From the NCBI GenBank assembly GCA_026018925.1, contig JAKSZU010000018.1, forward strand, positions 1,054,001-1,118,000: a DNA stretch of 64,000 nt. Reading direction: 5' to 3'. This document shows positions 23,941-33,380 of the stretch, piece by piece. The position numbers and the translations under genes are program-made. This DNA is from Tupaia tana (taxonomy: Eukaryota > Chordata > Mammalia > Scandentia > Tupaiidae). The notes under the pieces are model-generated. The model searched no databases, was not told where the DNA came from, and worked only from the letters and a program-made list of their open reading frames with translations. Each line of letters begins with the position of its first letter. The first letter of the stretch is position 1.

Positions 23941-25743
23941 CTGCAGGTGAGGGAGACAGGAGGGGGTGGTCGGAGGGCGGGAGAGCCAGGTGGTGCCAGG
24001 GCGTCACTGTTCGGGAGGGCAGCCCTGTGGCCCTGGTGCTGGGGCGTCACAGGCCTGGCCGTTGGCAGCATCCGGGACAGCTCCGGACGTCGCCTGGACT
24101 TGGCGATCAGCAGAGCCGCCCACCCCACACCAGGCCTGCCCCCCCGCCTGTGGTTACAGGAGGCGGCGTGCTGTCACGTTTCAAATGGCCGTCAGCTTTT
24201 CCCGGGAGCTGTCACTGGCCCCGCCTGCTGTGACGGCAGTCACTCTGCTGGCTGGCCCTGAGATGGGTGGGGCTCCCTGCCCATACCTGCAGCCCCACAG
24301 GAGCGACCAACTGCCCCATCTGGCCCTCCAGCCGGAGCGTGGCCAGGTCCGGCCAGTACCTGCCAAGAGTCAGCCGTCCCTCTAACGGACGGGGCGGTAC
24401 GCACTGCTGGCCAGCGTCCCCGTGGTGGAGCTGGCCTGCCTGCCCCACAGGCACAGTACCTGACAGCACGTGGTCACCCCAGTCCCTCTTCCATCAGGAT
24501 TTCAGGGATGCACACGTGCCCGGCGTGGTTTCCACACCACTGGGCTAGAAAACTGCTAGTCACGTGGGATCCGCCCCCACGACAAGGCCTCACCTCTGCG
24601 CTGCGGGGCGGCCCGAGAACCTGTGACCGCAAAGATGCTCCTAGTGACTGCAGTTCACAGTCGCGGGGCCAGCAGCTGGCGTAGTGGCTATGTCACTGGA
24701 CTCCCATGTAGCCAACCACGGTTTGAATCCTGGACCTGGTGGCTTAAAACTCACGCTGGGTGCGTGTGCGTGCGTGCCCAAGATCCCGAGAGGAGAATGG
24801 AGAAGGGATGGCGGCGTGGCCAACCCCCCTGGGGGGTGATTTCTTGCTTTCTGTCTCTCTGTGTCTTTCTGGGGAGTGCACGCGCCCTATAGCAAAAAAA
24901 AAAAACAAAAACAAAAACAAAAAACAAACAAACAACAACAAAAAAACCCCACCAAAACCAAAAAAACACAAAACTCTAAAATAAAAGCCACTTAGTCACT
25001 TATCGGAGAGCAGGTTTACACCAGAGCTTAAAAGGAGGTGGCGGGCACAGAGACGACGCCGAGCCTTGGGTCAGGCCCAACGACACCCACGTGTCAGGAG
25101 AACGTTCCGAGCCGGTGCAGCAGGCCGCACGTGGCACAGGGCCACCCTGGGAGAGCGAGGGGGGTAAACCCAGCGTCCCCGAGACACCGGCTCACAGACG
25201 TCAACACCACAACCACAAGTGCCCCAGCCAGGAAGTGCCGGCATCTCAGCCAGCACCACGGTGAAGAGCCGAACCCATGTGGCTCAGCGGCACGACGGAA
25301 CCCGCCGACACACGTGGCCACGGGGCGAGTCACACACGTGTGAAAGACGCGCTCGAGAGCCCAGCGGTCACGGCACGGGCAGACGTAAGGCTATCCTACT
25401 TCAGAAACCGGGGGCTCGGAGACAGCGCGGCCGCAGCTCTGCGTGGGGCAAGGACTTCCAGCGAGGCCGGAGCCCTGCCTGGGGGGAAGCCAGATGCTCG
25501 CCCTGCATCTGCCCGTCCATGGGACCAGGGTGTGGGGAGAGGCCTGCTGGCCCAGGACACCCTGGGAGCGGGCCTGGCGCCTGGGCTCTGGGCGTACCGG
25601 GGGATGGGGACGCCGCTGTCTCGGCTGCGGTGGCCCCTTGGCAGGACTGCAGATGTCCATCCCAGCAGACAGGAGGCCCCAGAGCCTGCCCAGGGCCGCG
25701 TCCGGGTGCGTGTGGGCCACGCCAGCCGGCAGGGTGCTCGTAC
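23941..25743 (-). other. ACSF3 intron between coding exons 4 and 5
   Basis: Contains one plus-strand SINE (24665-24985). The rest is GC-rich without recognisable features. Confidence 0.6.
24665..24985 (+). mobile_element. tRNA-derived SINE, long type, with long A-rich tail
   Basis: Starts GGGGCCAGCAGCTGGCGTAG, has GGTTTGAATCC as box B, the GAGAGGAGAATGGAGAAGGG body, GCCCTATAGC and about 80 bp of A-rich tail interrupted by C. Confidence 0.93.
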
Positions 25744-25889
25744 CTGGCAGGCGAGTTCCAGTCAGCGGGTTGGACAGGGCCATGCCGATCTCGGTCATGC
25801 CGTAGCGCTCCAGCAGGGTGTGGCCTGTGATGTCCTCCCACCTCTGCAGCACAGGCAGGGGCAGGGCGGCCGAGCCCGACACCATCAGT
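25744..25889 (-). CDS. ACSF3: ACSF3 coding exon 4 (YGMTE motif)
   Basis: Completes R328, then residues 329-376 plus the first base of G377; donor GTACGA below 25744. MVSGSAALP and [17 protein letters not shown] are strongly conserved; YGMTE at 357-361 (motif A5) contacts the adenine and the acyl-adenylate. Compared with the recalled human protein, the loop after it ([10 protein letters not shown]) is one residue shorter. Confidence 0.97.
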
Positions 25890-27436
25890 CTGCGGCACAA
25901 ACACAGAAGCCTCAGCTGTGGGGCGCGGCCTCGCGCCGGGGACCTGCTTCGGAGCGGGCCAGACTGGAGCGCTTCCGGGGCCGTGGCTGCACGCGCGCCC
26001 ATGCTCATGGGGGACAGCACGGAACGGTGTGGCAGGCCCCAGGGGACGGCCCGGCCGCGGTGGAGCTGGCTCGGGCCTTGGTGGCCGCCTGCAGACGACA
26101 TGCTGCTCACAGCAACCCGGACGCTGGCCACTGCACTGAAGGTGATGGTGGCGGCATCGACTCGTGGCCAGCGTGCTGCGGCCAGAGGAGCAGAGGCTCG
26201 GCCGGGTGAGGCGACCGTAGTCGAGGTGAGTGGAGTGGGTCATGAGCTGGCCAAGGGCGCAGCCCCGTGTCTCCCAGACAGGTGGGTGGCGGGGCAGCTG
26301 AGGGGCCAGCGCCTTTCTGCTCCACGAGGTGACACCCACCAGGGCCTCCCCACAGCCTGAGCCCGGCAGGCTTCAGCACCTCTGTACCGCGCCCCTCCCC
26401 ACCTCACTCCTGCCCTGGCTTTTAGTCCTGGCGGTGCGTGCCATGCCCTGCTCTGCACTCGGACGCCACAGCCTTGTAGCCCAGGTGCCTGGCAGGGACT
26501 GCAGGTATGCGGCAAGCCACAGCTACGGCCGGACAGGTGTCTGTCTCCTCCGCACGTCCTCGTGGGCAACGGCGACATGGTGGAAGGTGGGCCAGCATTT
26601 GCCCCAGGGAGCCCAGAATTCTCCACACTGCCCGGGCGCACCTGGGCTCAGGGGCCACAGGACACACGCAGGGGTTGCAGCGGGAAGTGGGATTGCGCAG
26701 ACTGGACGCAGTCAGCCCCACTCACCCCTGCCTGCGCTCACGGCATGCTCCCCCGCACGGCCGAACGGCCCTCACCCGTGTCCCTGACCAGTGGTTCTCA
26801 CACGAGGTTCTCACCTCGGCGAGGAGCAGGGACCAACGTCTGCCCCGTCCACAGGTCCAGGGGTAGGGGCAGGGGCCAACGCCAGAGGACCCGGCCGGCC
26901 ACAGTGGGCACGACTCAACTGGCAGTGGGACATGTGGCAGGAGAAGCAGCAGATGCTGCCCAGGGACACAGAGGACGCAGTGGAGGCCGGAGCCACGGCA
27001 GCTGGTCAGCGCCAGTGGGAGCGAGGGGAACAGCCCACTAACCTCGCCTCGGCCAGCTCCACGTGGCACAGCAGGGAGACTGAGACAGAGACAGGAGGAG
27101 GGACAGAGATGAGGAGGGCAGAAACGGGGGGACAGAGACAGGAGGAGGGACAGAGAGACAGGAGGAGGGACAGAGATGAGGAGGGCAGAGACGGGGGACA
27201 GAGACAGGAGGAGGGACAGAGACGGGGGACAGAGATCGAAGGGGCAGAGACAGGAACGGGGACAGACCTACGGAGGGCAGAGGCAGTGACCCCACAGTGG
27301 GCGAGCTGGAGTGGTGACAGACACGGACCTGTTGCTCACGGAGGCGGAGGCCATGGCCCGACGTGCGGCAGGACGGGTCCGTGGACGTGCCACGTGCTGA
27401 CCTCAGGTGTGGGTGGGTCAGTGGGCTCCCCGTTAC
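25890..27436 (-). other. ACSF3 intron between coding exons 3 and 4
   Basis: GC-rich intron; the only structure seen is the purine-rich minisatellite at 27076-27265. Confidence 0.55.
27076..27265. repeat. Purine-rich GACAGAGA minisatellite
   Basis: Irregular tandem copies of GGGACAGAGACAGGAGGAGG with GATGAGGAGGGCAGA variants; almost pure purine on the plus strand, so it is a polypyrimidine tract in the ACSF3 sense direction, 170-360 bp into the intron after coding exon 3. Confidence 0.85.
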
Positions 27437-27591
27437 CTGATTCTCTCCCTGCACGCTGCACGCACGAAGTCCCGGACATGCGGCTGGGTGAAGTGTGTGT
27501 CGTGGTACTCGATCAGCTTGGCGTAAACCGTTGGCACCGCCATGAATACGTTGATTCGTGGGCTTTCGGAACTTAAGAACTTCTCCCAAAC
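27437..27591 (-). CDS. ACSF3: ACSF3 coding exon 3
   Basis: Residues 277-327 plus two bases of R328; acceptor TGTAG above 27591, donor GTAACG below 27437. Encodes [20 protein letters not shown], then [18 protein letters not shown] and an arginine-rich end (RAACRERIR). It lies 9.7 kb from the previous exon. Too short and split to stand out as an open frame; recognised from the recalled human sequence and from phase agreement. Confidence 0.95.
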
Positions 27592-28322
27592 CTACAGAGA
27601 GGAGCAGGCACCCAGTGAGAGGCCCAGGGGCCCTCGTGGAAGCCTCTCCTGCTGTAGGTCAAAGGGCCCCGGGCGGCTCCCACGCAGAAGGGCCACGGCC
27701 GCCCCGCGTGGGAAACACCACGGCCGGCCTGTGAGGAGGACTGCTGGGGCCTGGAGCCAGGCCTTCAGACCTGCTCCTTGGCTGCAGGAAGGCGGCTGGC
27801 GGTGCTGTGGGGGAGCCGGGGGGCCGCGGCCCGCAGCTGGCACGTGCCTGCAGACCGGCTGCTAGTCACTGTGCGTCCGGACGGGTCACGCGAGCTCCAC
27901 TCACTCCACACACCTCTCGCTTTCACAGAAACAGCGAGTCCCTCACTGCGCTGTCCACAACCCACCCTCTGTGGCTCTCCACCCCTGGCCCACCGTGGCC
28001 CGTGGTCAGGAGGCAGCAAAGCCACCCCCTCCACAGCATGAGGTGCGGAGGGCCTAAGGGAGGCCGAAGATTTGAAGTGGGGCCGACGCGCGTCCTGACC
28101 AGCCACGGCGACGAGCCCCTCAGATGCGGCGGCACAGGGAAGGCACCGCCTGGGGAGAAGGGACATCGTGAGTCCTTCAGGGCAAGGCCGGCGTCTCTCC
28201 CAAACGAGGAAGCACCTGGCGGGGGGCAGGGGGCTAAAAGCAGAGCTTCAGAAGATCTAGACGTCGGAGTTACAAACAAGGACGTTGGAACACTCAGAAT
28301 AACTGGGTTAAGAAATTCAGAA

Positions 28323-28494
28323 GGGACCAGCAGTTAGTGTAATGGACTCCCACGTGGCTGACCGCAGTGTGTTCCAGACCTGTGGCTGCTTTCTCACATT
28401 CCCTCTCTATTTCTCTCTCTCTGGTGAATGTGTGTACCCTATAGCAAACTTAAGAAATTAATAAATAAAACAATTTAAAAAGTTAAAAAAAAGA
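28323..28494 (+). mobile_element. tRNA-derived SINE, short type
   Basis: GGGACCAGCAGTTAGTGTAA head with a deletion in the middle of the tRNA-like part, CTTTCTCAC, CCCTATAGCAAAC and an A/T-rich tail. Confidence 0.85.
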
Positions 28495-28584
28495 AATTTA
28501 GAAGAAAAGAACAAAGATGGGGAAACGGAGGACGGGAAGACAGGTGGACTCACGAGGAGGCGTGACTATAAAACTGGCAAGGCA

Positions 28585-29125
28585 GGGCCAGCAGGTCCGT
28601 AATGGTGACGTCACTGGATGCCCATATAGGTGACAGCAGCTTGAGTCTCGGACCCAGCAACTTCAAACTCATACCAGGTGCGTGTGCATTTGTGCATGTC
28701 CAAGATCGCGAGAGGAGAATGAAAAGGGGACTGAGGCATGGCCATCTCCCACAAGGGATGATTTTTTTTTTTTTTTTTGGAGAGGTTTTTCGCTATAGGG
28801 CGCGTGCGCTCGCCAGACAGACAGAGAGAGACAGAGAGACAGAAAGCGAGAAATCACCCCCCAGGGGGGATGGTCACGCCGCAATCCCTTCTCCTCTATT
28901 CTCCTCTCGGGATCTTGGGCATGCATGCACACGCGCCCGGCGTGAGTTGTAAGCCACTGGGTCCGAGACGCGAACCGCGGTCGACTACGTGGGAGTCCAG
29001 CGACATAGCCATTACGCTAACTGCTGGGTCCCAAGGGATGATTTTTCACTTTCTGTCTCTCTGTTTCTGTCTCCCCAGTGAGTGCACACGCCCTATAGCA
29101 AAAAACATCTCTAAAAAAAAAAAAA
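28585..29125 (+). mobile_element. tRNA-derived SINE, long type, split by a nested SINE
   Basis: The host copy occupies 28585-28766 and resumes at 29033 with AAGGGATGATTTTTCACTTTC and CCCTATAGC. The gap holds an opposite-strand SINE. Confidence 0.9.
28767..29032 (-). mobile_element. Young tRNA-derived SINE nested in another SINE
   Basis: Complete long-type copy on the minus strand flanked by a 14-bp target-site duplication AAGGGATGATTTTT (28753-28766 and 29033-29046). Little diverged from the copies at 29913 and 51742. Confidence 0.93.
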
Positions 29126-29397
29126 GAAAAAACCCGAGAAATGTATGATCTGCAATCAAGGAGTCATTGGGTAGACTTGACAGACTACATGCAAGAGTTG
29201 AAAAAATAGAAGAACGCAAACACACGTCAACAGAAATATCTAGCCTGAGGTACAGACAGGAAAGCGAAGAAACAGGTAGAGAGTAAGAGTGTGGGAGAGA
29301 ATGAACAATCTAACATACCTGGCTGTAGAGAGGAGAGAGAGGATACGAAAAACAGAGAGACGGCCCATGTTTGTGGATGGGGAGGGCCCATATTTTT

Positions 29398-29580
29398 TCT
29401 CTTTGAAAGAGAGGTTTTTGCTATCAGGGCATGTATGCTCACTGAAGACATAGAGAGACAGAAAAAGAGTAAGTGAGAAATCACCCCAGAGGGGATACCC
29501 ATGCCACAATCCCTTCTCTTCCATTCTTCTCTTGGGACTTTGGGCACGCACACACATGTGCCTGGCGTGAGCTGCCAAAA
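29398..29580 (-). mobile_element. tRNA-derived SINE, truncated
   Basis: Tail and body present (GAGGTTTTTGCTATCAGGGC to GCCTGGCGTGAG); the tRNA-like head is missing, the sequence passing directly into LINE-1. Confidence 0.8.
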
Positions 29581-29912
29581 CACTTACAGCCAACTGAGTT
29601 TTGAAAAGAAGCCAAGTCGCCCCTAGGGAAAAGGACCATCAGTCAGACGGTGCTAGGACAACTGGGCATCTGCATGCAAGATCCTTACCTCACGCCATAC
29701 ACTAAAGCTGGCCCAAGGCAGCTCAGCAGCCTAGATGTGTTAGCTAGAATGATAAAACTTCTAAGAAAAAACAGCTTCATGACCTTTGATTTGGCAAAGA
29801 TTTCTTAGGTATGATACCAAAAACATGATTTATAAAATTTAAAAACTGATAAAATGAATTTTATTGAAATTAAAAATGTTTCAAAAGACACCATTAAGAA
29901 AATGAAAAGACA

Positions 29913-30191
29913 GGGAACCAGCAGTTAGCGTAATGGCTATGTCGCTGGACTCCCACGTAGTCGACCGCGGTTCGCGTCCTGGACCCGGTGGCTTAAAACT
30001 CACGCCGGGCGCGTGTGCGTGCGTGCCCAAGATCCCAAGAGGAGAATGGAGGAGAAGGGATTGCGGCGTGACCATCCCCCCTGGGGGGTGATTTCTCGCT
30101 TTCTGTCTCTATGTCTCTCTCTCTCTCTCTGCCTGGCGAGCGCACGCGCCCTATAGCGAAAAACCTCTCCAAAAAAAAAAAAAAAAAAAAA
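29913..30191 (+). mobile_element. Young tRNA-derived SINE, long type
   Basis: Near-consensus copy with box A-like TTAGCGTAATGG, box B-like GGTTCGCGTCC, GCCCTATAGCG and a 20-bp poly-A. AAAAGACA occurs on both sides as a probable short target-site duplication. Confidence 0.93.
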
Positions 30192-30313
30192 GACAAATTA
30201 GAGTGGAGGAAATATTTGCAAATAATATATCTAATAAAAGACTTGTATCCAGAACAAACACATTTCCAACATAATAATAAGACAAATAATCCAAATTAAA
30301 AATGGGCAAAAGA

Positions 30314-30560
30314 GGGACTAGCAGACAGCACAATGGTTACTTGGCTGGACTCCCAGTAGTAGACCGTTCGAGTCCTGGACCAGGCAACTTTAATTCACAC
30401 AGGCGTGTATGTGCGCATGCCCAAAATCCTGAGAGGAGAAAGGAGGAGAAGGGATTGCAGCATGGCCATGCCCCCTGCAGGGGTGATTTCTCTCTCTATG
30501 TGTGTCTCTGGTAAGTGCATACACCCTATAGTAAAACATCACTCTTTCAAAAAAAAAAAA
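30314..30560 (+). mobile_element. tRNA-derived SINE, long type
   Basis: Diverged copy with GGGACTAGCAGACAGCACAA head, GAGGAGAAGGGATTGCAGCA body and poly-A from 30549. Confidence 0.9.
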
Positions 30561-30758
30561 AGGGGTGTGCGAAAGATCTGCTTAAACAGCTCACCCAAGA
30601 TGATAAAACGGCACAACAAGGACAAGAAGAAATACTCGGCACAGTAGCCATGACGGAGATAGAAACTGAAACCACATGAGACCCAACTTCACTCCCACTG
30701 TAACAGCAACAAGGCGATAACAAGTGTTAGTGAGGGTGTTAAGGAACTACAGAGCCCT

Positions 30759-30982
30759 GGGGCCAGCAGGTGGTGCGATGGTTGGGGCACTGGACTCCCA
30801 CGTGGCTGACCACGGTTTGAGTCCTGGACCTGGTGGCTTGAAAATCACACTGGGCACATGTGTGTGCCCCAAATCCCAAGAGAAGGATGGAAGAGGTGGG
30901 ACTGTGGCTTGGCCTTTCTCCTGTCTCTGTCTCTCTGGTGAGCTCATGTGCCCTATGACAAAAAAAAAAAGAAAAGAAAGAA
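30759..30982 (+). mobile_element. tRNA-derived SINE, long type
   Basis: GGGGCCAGCAGGTGGTGCGA head, GGTTTGAGTCC box B, GTGCCCTATGAC and poly-A with GAAA units. Confidence 0.92.
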
Positions 30983-31148
30983 AGAAAGAACAAAACTACA
31001 GCCCTCGTACACTGATGGTGAACTGGAAAGCAACACAGCCATTTTGGAAAACAGTTTGGCAGTTTCTGAAACCATTACACATAAAGTTACCTTATGAAAC
31101 GATCCATTCTACTCCTACATATGTATACAAGACAAAAGAAAGCATGTC

Positions 31149-31672
31149 TGTGGGGAGCTGAAACAGCCACACATGCTCTTTTGGGGTTTGGCAGAACCTT
31201 GTAACTTGTCTTTCCTTGACCTTGGCTGCAGACAGAGCAAGGGTGGAAATTGCTAGGGGCGTTCCAACAGACACATCTGATGGACTTCAAGAAACATCTT
31301 GGCCCCAATTAGTAAAATCCAATCCCTGCTCTGCATCTGAAAGGTTCCTTATCCTACTCTGGGTGTGGTGGTACACTGGAGAAGATCTTTAGCTCCTTCC
31401 CCACACCTAACAGCTAGTTCTCTGCATTAGAAAGGAAGATGAGATTTTCTCTTGATGGGATTATCACCAGGGGATACACCTGGCCTGGTGTGACTAAGCC
31501 CCATAGATTTGTTAACTGCTTCTTATTGTCTGTAACCTGGCAACCAATGTATGAAGTGTCGTAAAACATACATGTGTAATGTCTCCTTGTTCTATTATTT
31601 TTTTTTTTTTTAAATAATTATTTAATTTTATTTATTCATTCATTTATTTTAATTTGACCAGAGAGAAGCATG

Positions 31673-31703
<31 letters not shown>

Positions 31704-32052
31704 CGAGAGAGAGAGAGAGAGAGAGAGAGAGGGAAAGTGAGAAAGCAAGCCACCAGGTTTGGGACTCAAACCGTGGTTGGCCATGTGGGAGTGTCCAGCA
31801 CCTTAACTACCACGCCACCTGCTGGTCCCATGTCTCCTTGTTCTATAAATAAACACGTCCAGTTCATCTGGGCGGCACAAGTTGCTTGGGCTACCTAGGT
31901 TCAGGCTGCCGGTGTCCGTTTGCCTCATTCTTCCCAATTCCCAGGTCCTGGTAAGGTGGAGGGCTTTCTCTTTCTCGTCCTCTTTCTCTTCCTCACCAGC
32001 AGCCCTCTGATCATGATTCAGCCAGACCCAAGCCCTGGGGCGGACGCCGACA
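31149..32052. mobile_element. Solo retroviral LTR with a SINE inside
   Basis: Starts TGTGGGGAGCTG and ends GCCGACA, flanked by a perfect 6-bp duplication CATGTC (31143-31148 and 32053-32058) that cuts the LINE-1 cleanly. AATAAA at about 31848-31853 suits an LTR read on the plus strand. Without the SINE it is about 650 bp. No gag, pol or env is attached, so it is a recombined solo LTR. A 6-bp duplication and the TGTGGGG...ACA termini fit a class II (betaretrovirus-like) endogenous element; the family is inferred. Confidence 0.82.
31596..31829 (-). mobile_element. tRNA-derived SINE, short type, inserted in the LTR
   Basis: Minus-strand copy with a (CA)n and (GA)n expanded middle (31673-31732). 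Flanked by a 17-bp duplication ATGTCTCCTTGTTCTAT at 31579-31595 and 31830-31846. Confidence 0.93.
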
Positions 32053-32277
32053 CATGTCCATGCAAAACTCGGCATGCGTATGTTCACAGCAGTGTTACTC
32101 ATAACAGCCAAAAACTGGACACAATCCAATGCCTGTCAAACGGTGAACGGAAGCTAGCACGCACGCTAGTGTGTACGAGCCAAAGCGTTCTGCAGAGTGG
32201 AAGGAGCTACGAATGGGAGCAGGGCCTGACTGAAAACGGACCCTGGACGGAGGTAATGGGTGCGTGGCTTTCCTACC

Positions 32278-32501
32278 AGAGCATGTGTGCACGCGCGCGA
32301 GGGCAGCAGAGTGAGAAGCATCCATCGAGCTGAACGGACACATCACGATCCCTTCTCCTCCACTTCTCCTTTCCTTTTGGGGTTTTGGGCACAAGTGCAC
32401 CAGTGCAATGTGTTTCTCAAGCCACGGGGCCCAGGACTCAAACCATGCAGTCAGCCATGTGGGATCCAGTTACCTTAACTACCATGACTAAGCTGGCCCG
32501 A
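32278..32501 (-). mobile_element. tRNA-derived SINE, old copy
   Basis: Diverged body (CGATCCCTTCTCCTCCACTT) and a head ending TAACTACCATGACTAAGCTG. Confidence 0.75.
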
Positions 32502-32599
32502 TAACTGCACAATTCTGAGTTTAATAAAAACCATGAGTCGTTCTGCAATAGTAAACTTTATATGAGTTACATCTTCATAGAACTATTTTATTTTAAGAG

Positions 32600-33370
32600 G
32601 AAGATGTACTAAAAACATTTTCAGTCATGTGAAACCAACAGAAATGATCCAAAAGAGACACGGAGAGCGGTGGGGACAAATGGGAAGGAAACACATGGGT
32701 AATTAAACGAAGTTTACGGATGCCAGCTGTCACCAAAGCAAGGGAATAAAACCATGTCAATAAGATACAGCAGGAATCAATCAATTCACAAACCTCTAAA
32801 GCAAGAGTGATTAAAAGAGAAAACAGACTGCAAATAGCAGATATTTAAGGAGACATCACTACAGATCTTAGAGACAGTTAAAAGAAGTACAGGAATGAAA
32901 AACTATGTTATGTCAATAAACTTGACAATTTTGATGAAATGGCCAAATCCCTTCATTTTTTAAAAAAGTTGTTTTCTTCCACTCAGGGGGAGGGGAACAA
33001 AGCACCCCAACAGGGTCTTTACACTGTAATCCACTCATAGCCTCAACCAGCCAGGGCCGGCAGGTGTGCACACGCACACTCAGTGTATACAGGGGGACTT
33101 GGGACCCCTCCCCACGTGGGCCCAGTCTTGCAGAGTGTGTATTACCACTGTGTTGCCACTTGGTCTCTGGACAATTTCCTTTGAAAACGAAAAAAAAAAA
33201 AAAAAAAAAAAAAAAGAAAAGAAAAAAGGAAAAGAGAAAAAGAGAAACAAAACACTAAAGTCCTGTATCTATTAAACAATCCTTAATTTAAAAGCTTCCC
33301 CAAAACATCCAAGACTAGACCGCTTCAATGGTGAATTCTATGAAACACTTAGAGAAGGACAGTCATGTAC
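32600..33370 (+). mobile_element. LINE-1 ORF2 internal fragment
   Basis: Parts such as AATAAACTTGACAATTTTGA and GGTGAATTCTATGAAACACT match the middle of ORF2, so this is a second element and not a continuation of the 3' part to its left. A poly-A run with GAAAA units sits at 33188-33245. Boundaries are approximate. Confidence 0.65.
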
Positions 33371-33380
33371 AGAAGGACAC

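Larger units (their letters stand above)
29588..32200 (+). mobile_element. LINE-1 3' part of ORF2, interrupted by SINEs and an LTR
   Basis: Plus-strand LINE-1 pieces at 29588-29912, 30192-30313, 30561-30758, 30983-31148 and 32053-about 32200 follow one another in order. They match remembered ORF2 3' landmarks: GGACAACTGGGCATCTGCAT, GATTTGGCAAAGATTTCTTA, TTTGGAAAACAGTTTGGCAG and TTCACAGCAGTGTTACTCAT. The reading frame is broken throughout. Confidence 0.88.

Noticed and set aside
29913..29990. tRNA-like sequences with box A and box B, here and in all SINE heads
   Set aside because: They cannot fold a full cloverleaf with a normal acceptor stem, and each continues into SINE body and poly-A; they are SINE promoters and not tRNA genes.
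31149..32052. Possible retained retroviral genes near the LTR
   Set aside because: LINE-1 sequence resumes directly on both sides of the target duplication, so there is no internal proviral region.
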